Counted from the stretch's first letter, positions 26,855 through 36,254 are shown. The stretch: DNA of 64,000 nucleotides from an uncultured Granulosicoccaceae bacterium (GCA_938007995.1 CALLLW010000002.1:1-64000), one strand, 5' to 3'. Numbers and translations are program-made. The notes: generated by a model from the letters alone, not told the origin.

Positions 26855-27445
26855 ATGTTACGTACACCATTATTACTTGCTGCTGTGTTGATGGCAGGTA
26901 CTGCCGCAGCAGCTGATTTTTCTAAAGTGCCGTCTGGTACCTACAACGTTGATCCAACCCATGCGTACATCAACTTCCAGTATAACCATCTGGGTTTATC
27001 CAACCCGGTACTACAGTTCGATGAGTTCAATATTTCGATGGATCTGGATCAGGCGGAACCCACGAACACCAAGGTCAACGTTGAGATTGTTACCGACAGC
27101 GTGGACACCGGTTCCGAGATCTGGCACGAGCACATCACCGGTGAGAAGTGGTTTGACGCAGCTAACCACCCGACCATCAACTTCACAAGTACTGAAGTCA
27201 CTGCCAATGCAGATGGTACTTATAACGTTACTGGTGATCTGACCGTCAAAGGTACCACCAAGCCAGTTACGCTGCAAGTCACTATAAACGCAGCAATGGA
27301 ACATCCTCGATCAAAAAAGCCGGTGGTTGGAATTTCGGCGTTCGGTGGTCTGAAGCGTTCTGAATGGGGTCTTGGTGACGCTGTGCCATTTGTCAGTGAT
27401 GAAGTGAAACTCGAAATTCAAGCTGAAATGTTTGCCGCACAGTAG
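26855..27445 (+). CDS. YceI-family periplasmic lipid-binding protein
   Basis: A 196-residue exported protein whose signal peptide ends AAAADFSK. The YceI beta-barrel pattern is clear: GTYNVDPTHAYINFQYNHLG, VDTGSEIWHEHITGEKWFD, FTSTEVTANADGTYNVTGDL, TVKGTTKPVTLQV and SEWGLGDAVPFVSDEVKL. The fold binds isoprenoid-type lipids such as ubiquinone precursors. A cytochrome b561 gene with its own YceI-like domain begins 5 bp downstream, so the pair probably forms a membrane redox or quinone-handling unit. Confidence 0.9.
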   Translation: MLRTPLLLAAVLMAGTAAAADFSKVPSGTYNVDPTHAYINFQYNHLGLSNPVLQFDEFNISMDLDQAEPTNTKVNVEIVTDSVDTGSEIWHEHITGEKWFDAANHPTINFTSTEVTANADGTYNVTGDLTVKGTTKPVTLQVTINAAMEHPRSKKPVVGISAFGGLKRSEWGLGDAVPFVSDEVKLEIQAEMFAAQ

Positions 27446-27450
27446 TAGGC

Positions 27451-28644
27451 TTGCGCCCTGTGAGACAGGCGAATAGATACAACTCGGTAGCGATCAGCCT
27501 TCACTGGCTGATTGCTTTTTTTATTGTGGGCTTGCTTGCAATAGGCAAGTACATGACTCATCTGGATGCTACTGATCCACTGCGATACTCGCTGACTCAA
27601 TGGCACAAATCGTTCGGCATTGCGGTATTGCTGCTGGCGCTGTTCAGGATCGTTTGGCGTCTTACCCATAAACCCCCTGCATTGCCTGATGGTACCCACG
27701 GTTTTGAGCGAGTTGCCTCTGCTGTGACGCACCTGCTGCTCTACCTGCTGATGGTTATGATACCGCTCACCGGCTGGGTGATGGTCTCTGCATCGCCGTT
27801 GAATCTTGAAACCCTTTTGTTCGGTGTTATCACGTGGCCGCATATCAGCTTTGTTGCTGAAATGACTGCGCGTGAGCAGATTGCAGAGCAGTTTGCCAAT
27901 GCGCATTTGTGGCTTGGCAACCTGACAATTCTGCTCGTGTTATTGCATACCTCGGCCGCATTGTTTCATCAGTGGGTGCATCGCGATCACTTGCTGTCGA
28001 GGATGGTTATCTCTGACAGCCATCGGCGAGCAGGTGATCTGAAGCATGGTCTGGTGGCTGGTGTGCTGCTTGCCGCTGGCGGTGGATTGTTTTTAGTCTC
28101 ACTGGTAACCGAATCTTCCGGTAGCCCATCGACCGGGCAATCGGTTGCCGGAGCCGCTGAATCGTCTGTGGCGTCAGACACTGAAACACGGGAGTCGTCT
28201 GTCGGGTTTACCGCAATGCAGTCGGGCAGTCCGCTGGAGGCTGATTTTACCGAGGCGACCGTTGAGCTGATGATCGACCAACAGGCGCCGGACACCTCTA
28301 CGCTCACGGCAGTTGTGATGACCGCATCGGTTAAGTCAGATGATGCACAGCTGGATGCGACCATGGTGACAGCAGACTGGTTCGCGTCAAGCGAATTTCC
28401 GCAGGCTACTTTCAATTCAACCGGGTTCAGTCGCGTGTCTGATAACCAGTATCAGGTGACCGGGGAACTTACCATTCGTCAGAACACGCAGGTTATTAGT
28501 TTTGACTTAATGCTGGAAGGCGGTGTTGGAAGCGGTGAGTTTGTGATTAACCGGGGTGATTTTGAAGTCGGTGACGGTGGTCAGGATGAATTTGTTGATC
28601 CGGAAGTGGTGATACGCTTTGCGGTGACAGCGCAGGGTTTGTAG
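27451..28644 (+). CDS. Cytochrome b561 fused to a C-terminal YceI-like domain
   Basis: The 397-residue product starts at TTG 27451 or GTG 27460. The N-terminal part (about 1-190) is a four-helix di-heme cytochrome b561 with SLHWLIAFFIVG, QWHKSFGIAVLLLALFRIVWR, LLLYLLMVMIPLTGWVM and HTSAALFHQWVHRD, carrying the His heme ligands. Another helix follows (GVLLAAGGGLFLVSLV), then a Ser/Glu-rich linker and a YceI-like domain (about 250-397) with ADWFASSEFPQATFNSTGF and YQVTGELTIRQNTQVISFD. It lies 5 bp after yceI. It probably moves electrons between quinol and a periplasmic acceptor, with the YceI part holding a quinone-like lipid (inference). Confidence 0.85.
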   Translation: MRPVRQANRYNSVAISLHWLIAFFIVGLLAIGKYMTHLDATDPLRYSLTQWHKSFGIAVLLLALFRIVWRLTHKPPALPDGTHGFERVASAVTHLLLYLLMVMIPLTGWVMVSASPLNLETLLFGVITWPHISFVAEMTAREQIAEQFANAHLWLGNLTILLVLLHTSAALFHQWVHRDHLLSRMVISDSHRRAGDLKHGLVAGVLLAAGGGLFLVSLVTESSGSPSTGQSVAGAAESSVASDTETRESSVGFTAMQSGSPLEADFTEATVELMIDQQAPDTSTLTAVVMTASVKSDDAQLDATMVTADWFASSEFPQATFNSTGFSRVSDNQYQVTGELTIRQNTQVISFDLMLEGGVGSGEFVINRGDFEVGDGGQDEFVDPEVVIRFAVTAQGL

Positions 28645-28773
28645 AGCAGGATGTTACCGTCGGGCTGCGCTGCCGCTCTGAACCCCGCAGGTTTGAAATG
28701 CCCGGTTTTAAAACGTCACCGCTTTACAACGTCACAGCTTCAATACCGCATTTGAAAATAAAGAGGTGCAACC

Positions 28774-29367
28774 TTGGCTGCAATTGAAGATTCCGGTGTC
28801 AGAGGTGTGGTTACGGGATTGTGTATTCATACGAATCACAACAAGGATATCACCACAGAAAACAAGCCAACGGTGCAGGTATCGTTTCAAGGTTTTGTAG
28901 GTGATTCGCACTCCGGTCTGACACGGAATGCCTGTGTCAGAGTGAAACAGCAGTATAAGAAAGGCACTGTAATTCGAAATACCCGGCAGATCTCGATAGT
29001 TTCTGATGAAGAGCTGGTTGCGATCGCGGCAGCGCTTGATATTCCCGCTGTAAAACCTGAATGGCTTGGCGCTAACCTGAGTTTGTCAGGGATACCTGAC
29101 TTTACCAAAGTACCACCGGCGTCGAGGCTGCTGTTTAGCAGTGGGGCATCGCTGGTGATTGACGTTGAGAACGAGCCCTGCAAGTATCCGGCAGAGGTTA
29201 TTGATCAACATCATCCGGGAGCGGGCAGGCTGTTCGTGAAAAACGCAATCGGTATGCGGGGAGTGAGTGCGTGGGTGGAGTGTGAGGGGAAGATCAGCCT
29301 GAATGACAGCGTTGAGTTACATATACCTGCTCAACGCAGCTGGTCAGCAAATAGTAGCGGAAAGTAA
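28774..29367 (+). CDS. MOSC-domain protein
   Basis: A 197-residue product with a TTG start preceded by AGAGGTG. The MOSC pattern includes FQGFVGDSHSGLT near residue 50, the ISIVSDEEL segment, GANLSLSGIPDF near residue 108 and the conserved Cys in VENEPCKYP near residue 133. MOSC domains handle metal-sulfur transfer around the molybdenum cofactor, with the Cys as the expected sulfur carrier. The window also carries two molybdoenzyme systems (XdhAB, MsrP). Confidence 0.82.
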   Translation: MAAIEDSGVRGVVTGLCIHTNHNKDITTENKPTVQVSFQGFVGDSHSGLTRNACVRVKQQYKKGTVIRNTRQISIVSDEELVAIAAALDIPAVKPEWLGANLSLSGIPDFTKVPPASRLLFSSGASLVIDVENEPCKYPAEVIDQHHPGAGRLFVKNAIGMRGVSAWVECEGKISLNDSVELHIPAQRSWSANSSGK

Positions 29368-29391
29368 ACCTGCCTGAAGAACACCAGTAGT

Positions 29392-29416
29392 AGAACGCGG
29401 CCAGTGGCCGCGTTCT
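29392..29416. terminator. Bidirectional terminator between convergent genes
   Basis: AGAACGCGGCC (29392-29402) and GGCCGCGTTCT (29406-29416) form a perfect 11-bp stem with a 3-base loop. It lies between the MOSC gene (+) and the Gly-rich gene (-). The T-tracts are weak. Confidence 0.6.
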
Positions 29417-29438
29417 CTATTTGCCTGGGCGATATTGC

Positions 29439-29753
29439 CTAGGCAGCGCCACCGGCCATAAAGAGGCCCAGCACGCCGTTGCCAATAGCACCCGCACCAG
29501 CACCGCCAAGCAGTCCGCCGATGATTTGCTTCGGGTTAATTGATCCGCCTGCAGCGGCCGCACCAGCTGCTGCTGCATCGCTGCCGCGGCCCATCAGTCC
29601 GCCAATGGCGCCACCGCCGAGCAGACCGGAAACCGCACTGATGATATTACCCGTGCCACCTTCGACGCCCATGCCGGTGAGACTGCCGAGCAGATTTCCG
29701 CCTAACAAACCACCACCGCCACCAAGAACTGCTGAAATAATTGATCCGAGCAT
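29439..29753 (-). CDS. Small Gly/Ala-rich hydrophobic protein
   Basis: The product is 104 residues from ATG 29753 (AGGA upstream). It is almost wholly low-complexity: VLGGGGGLLGGNLLG near the start, SGLLGGGAIGGLMGRG, AAAAGAAAAGG in the middle and LLGGAGAGAIGNGVLGLFM at the end. It may be a small membrane-associated protein, with glycine-zipper-like spacing in places. I know no function for it. It resembles in style the larger DUF937-type protein at 57763-58947. Confidence 0.6.
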   Translation of the reverse strand: MLGSIISAVLGGGGGLLGGNLLGSLTGMGVEGGTGNIISAVSGLLGGGAIGGLMGRGSDAAAAGAAAAGGSINPKQIIGGLLGGAGAGAIGNGVLGLFMAGGAA

Positions 29754-29913
29754 AATTAATAATCCTGTTTTACTGGGATGAGCCCCATAACTAAAAGAAG
29801 TGCTTCCTAACCCTCGAGCTATCTGGCCCGATAAGGTCCATCGAATTATAGCCAAGTCAACTTAAGACGAAGCCGGGTTTTTGAAATAATCTGTAAAATA
29901 AACGACAAAACTA

Positions 29914-31095
29914 CTAGATATGGTGATCAACCGGGCGAAACGCCGCAAGTCTACGGGCTATTTCAGGCATGGTCTGGCGGGACACGTTGGCGAAAGCAAC
30001 GCGCAGAAACTTCTGCTGATTCGGGCCAAACATCTCGCCTGGAAGCGCCAGCAGGTTACCTTCATCTGACAGGTAGCGCGCGACTTGTCGTGAGGGCAGT
30101 TCGAACGGATGTTCGAGGTAGGCAAAGTAAGCACCCATGGCGGTAATCTGAAAACCATGCTGGTTGCTTTTCATGGCGTCGCTGAAGGCGGAAGCTCGCT
30201 GATGCATCAGGCTGCACTTTTCCCGGCGCCATTGTTGCGCATTTTGCAGCGCAAAAATGGCCGCTCTTTGCGATACCAGCGGTGCACAAATAGAAACACT
30301 GTCGAGTACTTTGGTAATTTCCATTAGCAATTTTTGTGAAGCGGCGATGGTGCCAATGCGATAGCCTGCAAGCGCGTAGGATTTAGAAAAGCTGTACAGC
30401 TGGATCACCGTGTCGTGCCAGGCGGGATCGGCAAACACAGGATGTGCGGGAGTCTCTGTGTCTGCGCGGAAGTCACGGTAGGTTTCATCGAGTATCAGAG
30501 CGATGCCGCGATCCCTGCACAGGGCGTAGAAGTTTTCGATGACACTGGCCGGATACTCCTGCCCGGTAGGGTTGTTTGGAGTGATCAATACAATAGCGCG
30601 GGTTTTTTCAGTAATCAGGCTGGCGGCAACATCTGCATCCGGGATAAGTTGTGATTCGGTGGCGCATGGCAGTGGCACGGTGTTTATGCCCAGCATGTCC
30701 AGCGACATCTTATGATTGAAATACCACGGCAAAGGCAGCATAACTTCGTCGCCGGGGTTGACCAGCGCTGTCATCGTTACATGAAAGGCTTGATTACAAC
30801 CGGCAGTGATTGCGATGTTAGAAGCGTCAATGGTCTGATGCTGTTGAGCAAGATCTTTGGCAACCGCCTCGCGCAACTCGGGCAATCCGAGTACATGGCC
30901 GTATTTGCTAACGGCAGGTTCATGCACAACGTCTGCGATATGTTTCAGTACTTCTTCACTGGTGGTGTACCCGGGTACCGCCTGAGATACATTAATGAGT
31001 GGCAGGTCATCGGGAAATACACGATCAGCTATCCAGTTGGCAGCCTCAGTTACCGGTGGATATTCTGTGGTAGACACTTTTGGATTGACTTGCAT
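29914..31095 (-). CDS. PLP-dependent aminotransferase, class I/II
   Basis: The product is 393 residues from ATG 31095; a longer frame to 31143 lacks support. Fold type I features: TAGCNQAF near residue 93, LPLPWYFNHKM near residue 117, ITPNNPTGQEYP with the cofactor-contacting Asn, LILDETYRDF with the Asp to the pyridine nitrogen, and YSFSKSYALAGYRIG with the Schiff-base Lys. The C-terminal Arg is in KFLRVAFAN. The amino-acid substrate cannot be stated. It is a single gene on the minus strand downstream of the GT87-like gene. Confidence 0.85.
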   Translation of the reverse strand: MQVNPKVSTTEYPPVTEAANWIADRVFPDDLPLINVSQAVPGYTTSEEVLKHIADVVHEPAVSKYGHVLGLPELREAVAKDLAQQHQTIDASNIAITAGCNQAFHVTMTALVNPGDEVMLPLPWYFNHKMSLDMLGINTVPLPCATESQLIPDADVAASLITEKTRAIVLITPNNPTGQEYPASVIENFYALCRDRGIALILDETYRDFRADTETPAHPVFADPAWHDTVIQLYSFSKSYALAGYRIGTIAASQKLLMEITKVLDSVSICAPLVSQRAAIFALQNAQQWRREKCSLMHQRASAFSDAMKSNQHGFQITAMGAYFAYLEHPFELPSRQVARYLSDEGNLLALPGEMFGPNQQKFLRVAFANVSRQTMPEIARRLAAFRPVDHHI

Positions 31096-31232
31096 AGACC
31101 GGTTCCCGTGCGTTGAGCTTCGCTTGCTCGGCCAGTCTACCATTAGTGCTGTTACGGCTTACATCTTCAGTTGGGCGGGTGCATGCACTTTCGATCAGTG
31201 TAGCCGCAGAGCGATTGTAGAGACCGGGGTAA

Positions 31233-32504
31233 CTAAAATGCCACAGCGGTAGCCCGCTTGTATGAATGTTTAGTTCTGTACAGCTCTCTGGTGTAGACGA
31301 ACACACAGCAGTAGAAAATGCTGATCAATAGATAGTCTACACATAGTGCCGGTACATGACCGAACACAGGCGTCAGTTCATGCACCAGCCATTGTCCGGC
31401 CCATGCGGTCGTTAAAAGCCCGAGAGTTGTATACCTGCATAAGCCCTGCAGTTTGCCTTGCGCCAGAGCCCAGGCGCAGAAAATCAGCACCACAAAGTCA
31501 TATCCGTGATGGTAAAACACAGCACACGAAATCAGCCCGAGGTACGTCACGGTGACCAACGGATCTGAATCGGGCCTGCGGTACAGTGTGTAGACAATAG
31601 CGAGTGTTGCCAGGCCGATAAGGGTCAGAGGCACTGGTAGCGCCAGATCGAGGTTCATGCACAGTGCTATCAGATTTAAAAAGCCCGTGCCATCGCCCAT
31701 CAGAACGACTTTGACCGAGTTAAAAAAGAACTCATGTGGCCACAGGTTAATGCGCCATGCGGCTATGCAGGTGAATATTGCATGCACAGCCGCTGCAATC
31801 AAAACCGGCTTGCAGGTTCCACGGCGCAGAAAAATCAGAGTCAGCGGGAAGGTCAGTGAGTACTTTATCCAGGCTACCGCTAACAACAGACCGGAAAGGC
31901 TTTTGTTTTTGCCATTGTGTGCAAAGTAGTAGGCCCAGATGAAAGCCGCCAAACTGATCAGGTTATGTTGCCCCGCGCCGAGACTCGTGCGCAACGGGGA
32001 GGCGATTAAAAATGACAACACCAACAGCGCCAGTAACGCGGGTTTTTGTATCGGAAACACTTTTTGCAATCCGTACAACAGCAGGCCAATACAAGCCAAA
32101 TTTGTCACAAGCCATAGCATTTTGGCTGCTTGCCATTCGAAGTGCGCGAAAGGTGACAACAGTATGTAAGTGGACGCAGGGTAGCTTGGCGACTGGTTTA
32201 AAAAGTGTGGCGGTACTGATTCATTTCCGAGTGACTGCCAATTGATGAACTCGCGGTACGGATCGATACCGTCGACCACACTGCGCGCCGGTGTCCATTG
32301 AAAGTCATGAGAACCTTCGGGAGACAACGCGTTTTTGACACCGGTGCCCACGAACAACCCGGCCAGGACGACCAGTGCCGCAAAACATACAGTCACCAGT
32401 ATTTTGTGCTTTGTGGATTCATTGCGTTTTGCCACAACGGTGGTGTTGCCGAGCGCTGGCAACATCGCGCTAATGCAGGCAATCTGAAATATGAATCTGT
32501 GCAC
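31233..32504 (-). CDS. GT87-like (DUF2029) membrane glycosyltransferase
   Basis: The product is 423 residues. I prefer GTG 32504, preceded by AAGGA at 9-base spacing, over TTG 32534. It has about ten membrane helices. The first external loop has DFQWTPARSVVDGIDPYREF, in which the acidic residues after helix 1 resemble the catalytic loop of polyprenol-phosphate-mannose-dependent transferases. FLNQSPSYPASTYILLSPFA and RTSLGAGQHNLISL follow, typical of DUF2029/GT87. It may add a sugar to a cell-envelope lipid or glycan. Candidate operator palindromes lie 90-150 bp upstream. Confidence 0.7.
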   Translation of the reverse strand: MHRFIFQIACISAMLPALGNTTVVAKRNESTKHKILVTVCFAALVVLAGLFVGTGVKNALSPEGSHDFQWTPARSVVDGIDPYREFINWQSLGNESVPPHFLNQSPSYPASTYILLSPFAHFEWQAAKMLWLVTNLACIGLLLYGLQKVFPIQKPALLALLVLSFLIASPLRTSLGAGQHNLISLAAFIWAYYFAHNGKNKSLSGLLLAVAWIKYSLTFPLTLIFLRRGTCKPVLIAAAVHAIFTCIAAWRINLWPHEFFFNSVKVVLMGDGTGFLNLIALCMNLDLALPVPLTLIGLATLAIVYTLYRRPDSDPLVTVTYLGLISCAVFYHHGYDFVVLIFCAWALAQGKLQGLCRYTTLGLLTTAWAGQWLVHELTPVFGHVPALCVDYLLISIFYCCVFVYTRELYRTKHSYKRATAVAF

Positions 32505-32597
32505 GGGTCTGTTCCTTGTTGATCTCGGGTTCAACGCTTGTCAGGCGGTTGTGCCAGAGAGGCAGAGAGGTTTTCCCTGCATAGTCTGTAACTATAA

Positions 32598-32654
32598 CGT
32601 CATGACATTGAAATATTTTAGTGTCATGACAGAAATAATGCAAATGTCATGACA
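32598..32654. promoter_or_regulatory. Three phased TGTCATGACA palindromes (candidate operators)
   Basis: CGTCATGACA at 32598, TGTCATGACA at 32622 and TGTCATGACA at 32645 are 24 and 23 bp apart, about two helical turns. The last two are perfect 10-bp palindromes followed by GAAA. They lie upstream of the GT87-like gene in AT-rich DNA, within a 420-bp gene-free gap. This suits cooperative binding of a dimeric repressor, but no partner regulator is adjacent. Confidence 0.45.
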
Positions 32655-32925
32655 GAAAAATTGCCGGGAAACGCTACGGTTGATCAGGCAACCAATTGAA
32701 CTTTGGCTACAAAAGAATTGTAGTCATCGTGGAAAATTTGTGGGGTTGCGTAAGACAGACCACTGTCTGGTGGCTGGGTTTGGTGTTGTCTCAATTGGTC
32801 GGTTACCTACCCAAATCGGTGTTGAACGGGCAGATTCGACTGCAACAGGGTTGTTTATGATGTAACCACTGCCACCCAGGGAAAATTAACATGACTGGAC
32901 GGGGTGTAAATTTGTGCAACCCGGG

Positions 32926-33831
32926 TTAGAGCAAGAGCAGTGTCAGAATGCCCGAGATGATCAGGATCATGCCGATCCGTTCGATATCAGTCACTTGTTC
33001 CTTAAAAATGCCGGTGGAAAACAGATAGGTGAAAAGTAGTTCGATGGTACCTACAGCGCGCACGTAGCTGGCGTTTTGCAGACTAAACGCTGTAAACCAC
33101 CCGACGGAAGCGAGCATACCTGCAGCGCCTGTTATGCCTGCCCATTTCCAGTGTCGCAGTAGTTTTTGCCACTGCTGCGGCTCACGAAGGCAAAGCCACG
33201 CACCCATCAGCACGGTTTGAATACTCAGCGCAATAACCAAAGTCAGAGCGGCTGACAACAGGGTATTGTCATGCTGTAGGGCAAGTGAAGCACCGCGGAA
33301 AAAAACCACCGAGGCGCCGAGAAAAAAGGCGCAGGTCAGGCCGACAAGCGTTTCACCACTGATCTGTTGCAACGAGATCGATTTAGCATTGATGCAATTC
33401 TGGCCCATGGTTATCGCAACTACGCCTGCAGTGCAGAGCGTGATTGCAACCAGGCCTGAAGAATTTATCCGGTCCCCCAGCACCAGTGCGCTGAGCAGTG
33501 CGACCACCACAACTTCAAGTTTTGACAGGGTGGTGCCAACCGCGAAACTTTTGAACGTGAAGAGCTTTAGAAGTAAAACGGTAAAGAGTATCTGTGCAAC
33601 ACCACCTGCCAGGCAGTAGAGCAGGAACTGTCGGTTCATTGTTGGCAGATCAGTGCCGGAGTGATGGTGAATTACGGCGAGGTACAGCAGTGCGAAAGGC
33701 AATGCATATAGAAACCGGGTATACGCTGCCGCTGCACCGGAAAGCACATTGCCAAGGTGCTTCTGCAGCGCAGACCTCAGGTTCTGAAAAAAAGCACCAC
33801 CGATAGCAAGTAATACCCAGGCTTCAAGCAT
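32926..33831 (-). CDS. EamA/DMT-superfamily transporter
   Basis: A 301-residue protein with ten predicted helices in two EamA repeats. Repeat 1 includes SFAVGTTLSKLEVVVVALLSAL and ends at VLGDRINSSG. Repeat 2 includes NASYVRAVGTIELLFTYLFS and ends at FKEQVTDIERIGM. The start ATG is at 33831. Substrate unknown. It is unrelated in detail to the EamA protein at 12293-13177 and lies 40 bp downstream of the rhomboid gene on the same strand, so cotranscription is possible. Confidence 0.82.
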   Translation of the reverse strand: MLEAWVLLAIGGAFFQNLRSALQKHLGNVLSGAAAAYTRFLYALPFALLYLAVIHHHSGTDLPTMNRQFLLYCLAGGVAQILFTVLLLKLFTFKSFAVGTTLSKLEVVVVALLSALVLGDRINSSGLVAITLCTAGVVAITMGQNCINAKSISLQQISGETLVGLTCAFFLGASVVFFRGASLALQHDNTLLSAALTLVIALSIQTVLMGAWLCLREPQQWQKLLRHWKWAGITGAAGMLASVGWFTAFSLQNASYVRAVGTIELLFTYLFSTGIFKEQVTDIERIGMILIISGILTLLLL

Positions 33832-33871
33832 TTAAGTGAGCTTTATCCGCTTGTTCAACGCCTGCCTGAGG

Positions 33872-34648
33872 TTACTGCCAGCGCTGGTTTCTTGTTGCAA
33901 CTTTCTGCCAGGTGGCTTGCTGGTGGCCTGTTTGATTCCAGCCTCGGTACTGATGCTTTGCCAGTAGTTGCTCGTTTTTAAAAATGAAAATCAATACGGC
34001 ACCAGCCACAAATCCGCCAATGTGGGCCCAGAATGCAACCCCGCCACCAGTGTTACCACTGGAGGAGTAAACCCCCATTAACTGCACCACGATCCAGTAG
34101 CCTAGCATCAGGAACGCAGGTACCGCAAAAGAGCGGAAGATGATCAACACAAACATATGCACGTGCACTCTGGGGTACAGCACGATATAAGCACCCATCA
34201 CTCCGCCAATCGCGCCAGAGGCTCCCACCATCGGTATCACCGATCCCGCATCTGCTGCTATTTGTGCAAGCGATGCAGCAATGCCCGTGCTGACATAGAA
34301 GATTAGAAACCGAAGCGGCCCCATTGCGTCTTCGACGTTGTTGCCGAAAATCCACAAGAACCACATATTGCCAATCAGGTGCATCCAGCTACCGTGCATG
34401 AACATCGCGGTAATCATGGTATGCCAGTCGGGCCTGCCATCAATCTCACACATCTGCAGGTTGCTGCTAAAGCTGGCACCACTCAGGTCTGCGGGTATAA
34501 GTCCAAACGCGCAAACCGAGCGTGACAAGCCGGGTTCTACACCGATGCCCTGCAGAGTCAGCCATGAAATAAAATTCAGAGCGATCAGGCAGTAGGTGAC
34601 ATACGGAACCAGGATTTGCGGGTTCTCGTCGCGTATTGGGAAGATCAT
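33872..34648 (-). CDS. Rhomboid-family intramembrane serine protease
   Basis: The product is 258 residues from ATG 34648; GTG 34657 is an alternative. Rhomboid features are HGSWMHLIGNMWFLWIFG (His and Asn of the L1/TM2 region), the catalytic Ser in GASGAIGGVMGAY near residue 148, and the catalytic His in AHIGGFVAGAVL near residue 215. About seven hydrophobic helices are present. It cleaves substrates within the membrane, most likely in the inner membrane. The C-terminal tail is polar (HQYRGWNQTG...) and cytosolic or periplasmic depending on topology. Confidence 0.85.
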   Translation of the reverse strand: MIFPIRDENPQILVPYVTYCLIALNFISWLTLQGIGVEPGLSRSVCAFGLIPADLSGASFSSNLQMCEIDGRPDWHTMITAMFMHGSWMHLIGNMWFLWIFGNNVEDAMGPLRFLIFYVSTGIAASLAQIAADAGSVIPMVGASGAIGGVMGAYIVLYPRVHVHMFVLIIFRSFAVPAFLMLGYWIVVQLMGVYSSSGNTGGGVAFWAHIGGFVAGAVLIFIFKNEQLLAKHQYRGWNQTGHQQATWQKVATRNQRWQ

Positions 34649-34948
34649 GTGAGACACAGCTCTTTATCGTTGTTAACGGCACGCATTCTACTAGCAGTGT
34701 TTGCCTGCATCAAAAACGGCGTAACTTCGCTGATTTGTAACCAATTTGACGTAATTTTTAACGATGCTTGCAGTGGGTTTTAGGTTGATTTAAGAGTATT
34801 GTAGGCGTTTGCAATGTTGACATGCCTGTATTTGCGTTTCATCGCCGCTGAATAAAATTTTCGCTGGCTGCCGGTGCCGGGTTGTAGAGCAAACAGCAGA
34901 GCAGTTTCTTTCTATTGGCTTCCTTGCCATTAAAATAGGGTGTTGAGA
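34649..34948. other. AT-rich divergent intergenic region
   Basis: This is 300 bp between the rhomboid gene (-) and the CHRD-like lipoprotein gene (+). It is AT-rich in the 34720-34810 part (runs such as TAATTTTTAA), where promoters would be expected. I see no gene or clear repeat in it. Confidence 0.4.
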
Positions 34949-36211
34949 ATGAAGCTTACAAAACTTTCCGCTCAGTTAAGTATGAAAAGGGTGCTGCCAT
35001 TAGTGGTAGCTACCAGTGTGCTCACGGCCTGTGTAGGCCAGGAGGGAGATACAAATGGCGAGTTCGCCGGAGTGGGTGGTATCGGTGGTGGTACCGTCAC
35101 GGCGTTAGGAGTGCTTGGTGGCGTAGTGCTGGCTGGCGCGCTTCTGGCAGATGACGATGATGATTCAGTGGTTGACGGAACGGGAGAGGTAGCAACTGGT
35201 CCAGATACGGATCTGACTCCGGACCCAACTCCGAGTCCGACACCGGATCCGACTCCAGACCCAACTCCAGACCCAACTCCGAGTCCGACACCAGATCCGA
35301 CTCCGGACCCAACTCCGAGTCCAACACCGGATCCGACTCCGGATCCAACTCCGAGTCCGACACCGGATCCGACTCCAGACCCAACTCCAACACCGACGCC
35401 GGATCCTGACACAACAACAGACACAGTGACTGATACAGCGGACAGCGTTACATTGCAGTCTGATGGTGCTTTTGTCGGAAATTTTACTTCAGATGAGACA
35501 GTGCCCGGCAGCGGTTCAGCTGGCATCGGTAATTCCCAGCTGATGTTCGACGGCTTTAATGGCACTGCCTCGGGTTGTGTCACTGTTCCCGCTGGTACCA
35601 CGCCCGCTCCTACAGGTGCGAATGACGTATCTGCGGTAACATTGATGATTGGCCCGCCAGGCGCCAATGGTTTTCCAGGGATCGAGCTTGAGCCGGTTAA
35701 TGCGGATCGCACCGAATGGTGTATTCCTGCTGTACTGTCTGCAGCGCAGGTAGGTGTTCTTCAGCAGAATCTACCTTCAGGCAATCTTTATCTCGCAGCC
35801 CGAAATAACAACTTCCCTGATGGCGAGCTCCGCGCCCAGGTACTACCTGAAGACGTTTTTCTATACTCTACCAACGTGGTCAATGACGATGGCAGCTTTG
35901 CCGATGGTTTTGTTCTGGTTAATGAAGCGACCGGTGATTACTCCATTACCTGGAACACCAGCGATCCGTCTCTTGTTGCTGCGCATCTGAATGATGGCAA
36001 TGTCTTCGGGGATTCAGAAACCGTATTGCTCGATCTGACACAGCGTCCGAGTAATACAGGGCGTTTCTTCGCTTTTGGCAACGTCAACGACCCGAACGAT
36101 CCTCTGCCAAACCTTGAGCAATTACTGTTCGACAGTATGGCATGGCTGGATGCACACGCCGCTGATGGCGAACGTGTGTTCTTTGGTCTCCTGAGTAAGA
36201 AAGACCCATAA
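34949..36211 (+). CDS. Lipoprotein with Pro-rich repeat linker and CHRD-like domain
   Basis: The product is 420 residues from ATG 34949. A signal segment ([16 protein letters not shown]) ends at a lipobox Cys. A Gly-rich helix ([22 protein letters not shown]) and an acidic patch (ADDDDDS) follow. A ~65-residue linker of x-P-T-P units (DPTP, SPTP) comes next. The C-terminal 250 residues resemble CHRD domains: two Cys, and [22 protein letters not shown] near residue 280, the typical last strand of CHRD. It is probably on the outer-membrane surface, with the linker spanning the envelope. Function unknown. Confidence 0.72.
   Translation: MKLTKLSAQLSMKRVLPLVVATSVLTACVGQEGDTNGEFAGVGGIGGGTVTALGVLGGVVLAGALLADDDDDSVVDGTGEVATGPDTDLTPDPTPSPTPDPTPDPTPDPTPSPTPDPTPDPTPSPTPDPTPDPTPSPTPDPTPDPTPTPTPDPDTTTDTVTDTADSVTLQSDGAFVGNFTSDETVPGSGSAGIGNSQLMFDGFNGTASGCVTVPAGTTPAPTGANDVSAVTLMIGPPGANGFPGIELEPVNADRTEWCIPAVLSAAQVGVLQQNLPSGNLYLAARNNNFPDGELRAQVLPEDVFLYSTNVVNDDGSFADGFVLVNEATGDYSITWNTSDPSLVAAHLNDGNVFGDSETVLLDLTQRPSNTGRFFAFGNVNDPNDPLPNLEQLLFDSMAWLDAHAADGERVFFGLLSKKDP
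35205..35408 (+). repeat. In-gene tandem repeat encoding x-P-T-P units
   Basis: About sixteen 12-bp units (variants of GATCCGACTCCG and AGTCCGACACCG) encode alternating DPTP and SPTP. The units are nearly identical at the DNA level, so length change by slippage or recombination is likely. Confidence 0.85.
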
Positions 36212-36230
36212 ACCTGTTTTACTGATGGTA

Positions 36231-36254
36231 AGCCCTCCTGTCCCGGGGAGGGCT
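36231..36254 (+). terminator. Hairpin after the CHRD-like lipoprotein gene
   Basis: AGCCCTCC (36231-36238) pairs with GGGAGGGCT (36246-36254). No clear T-run follows, so it may work as a weak terminator or an mRNA-end stabiliser. Confidence 0.4.

Noticed and set aside
35097..35417. Long opposite-strand frames across the Pro-rich repeat
   Set aside because: They arise from the repetitive 12-bp units; the + strand gene has the signal peptide and folded domain.
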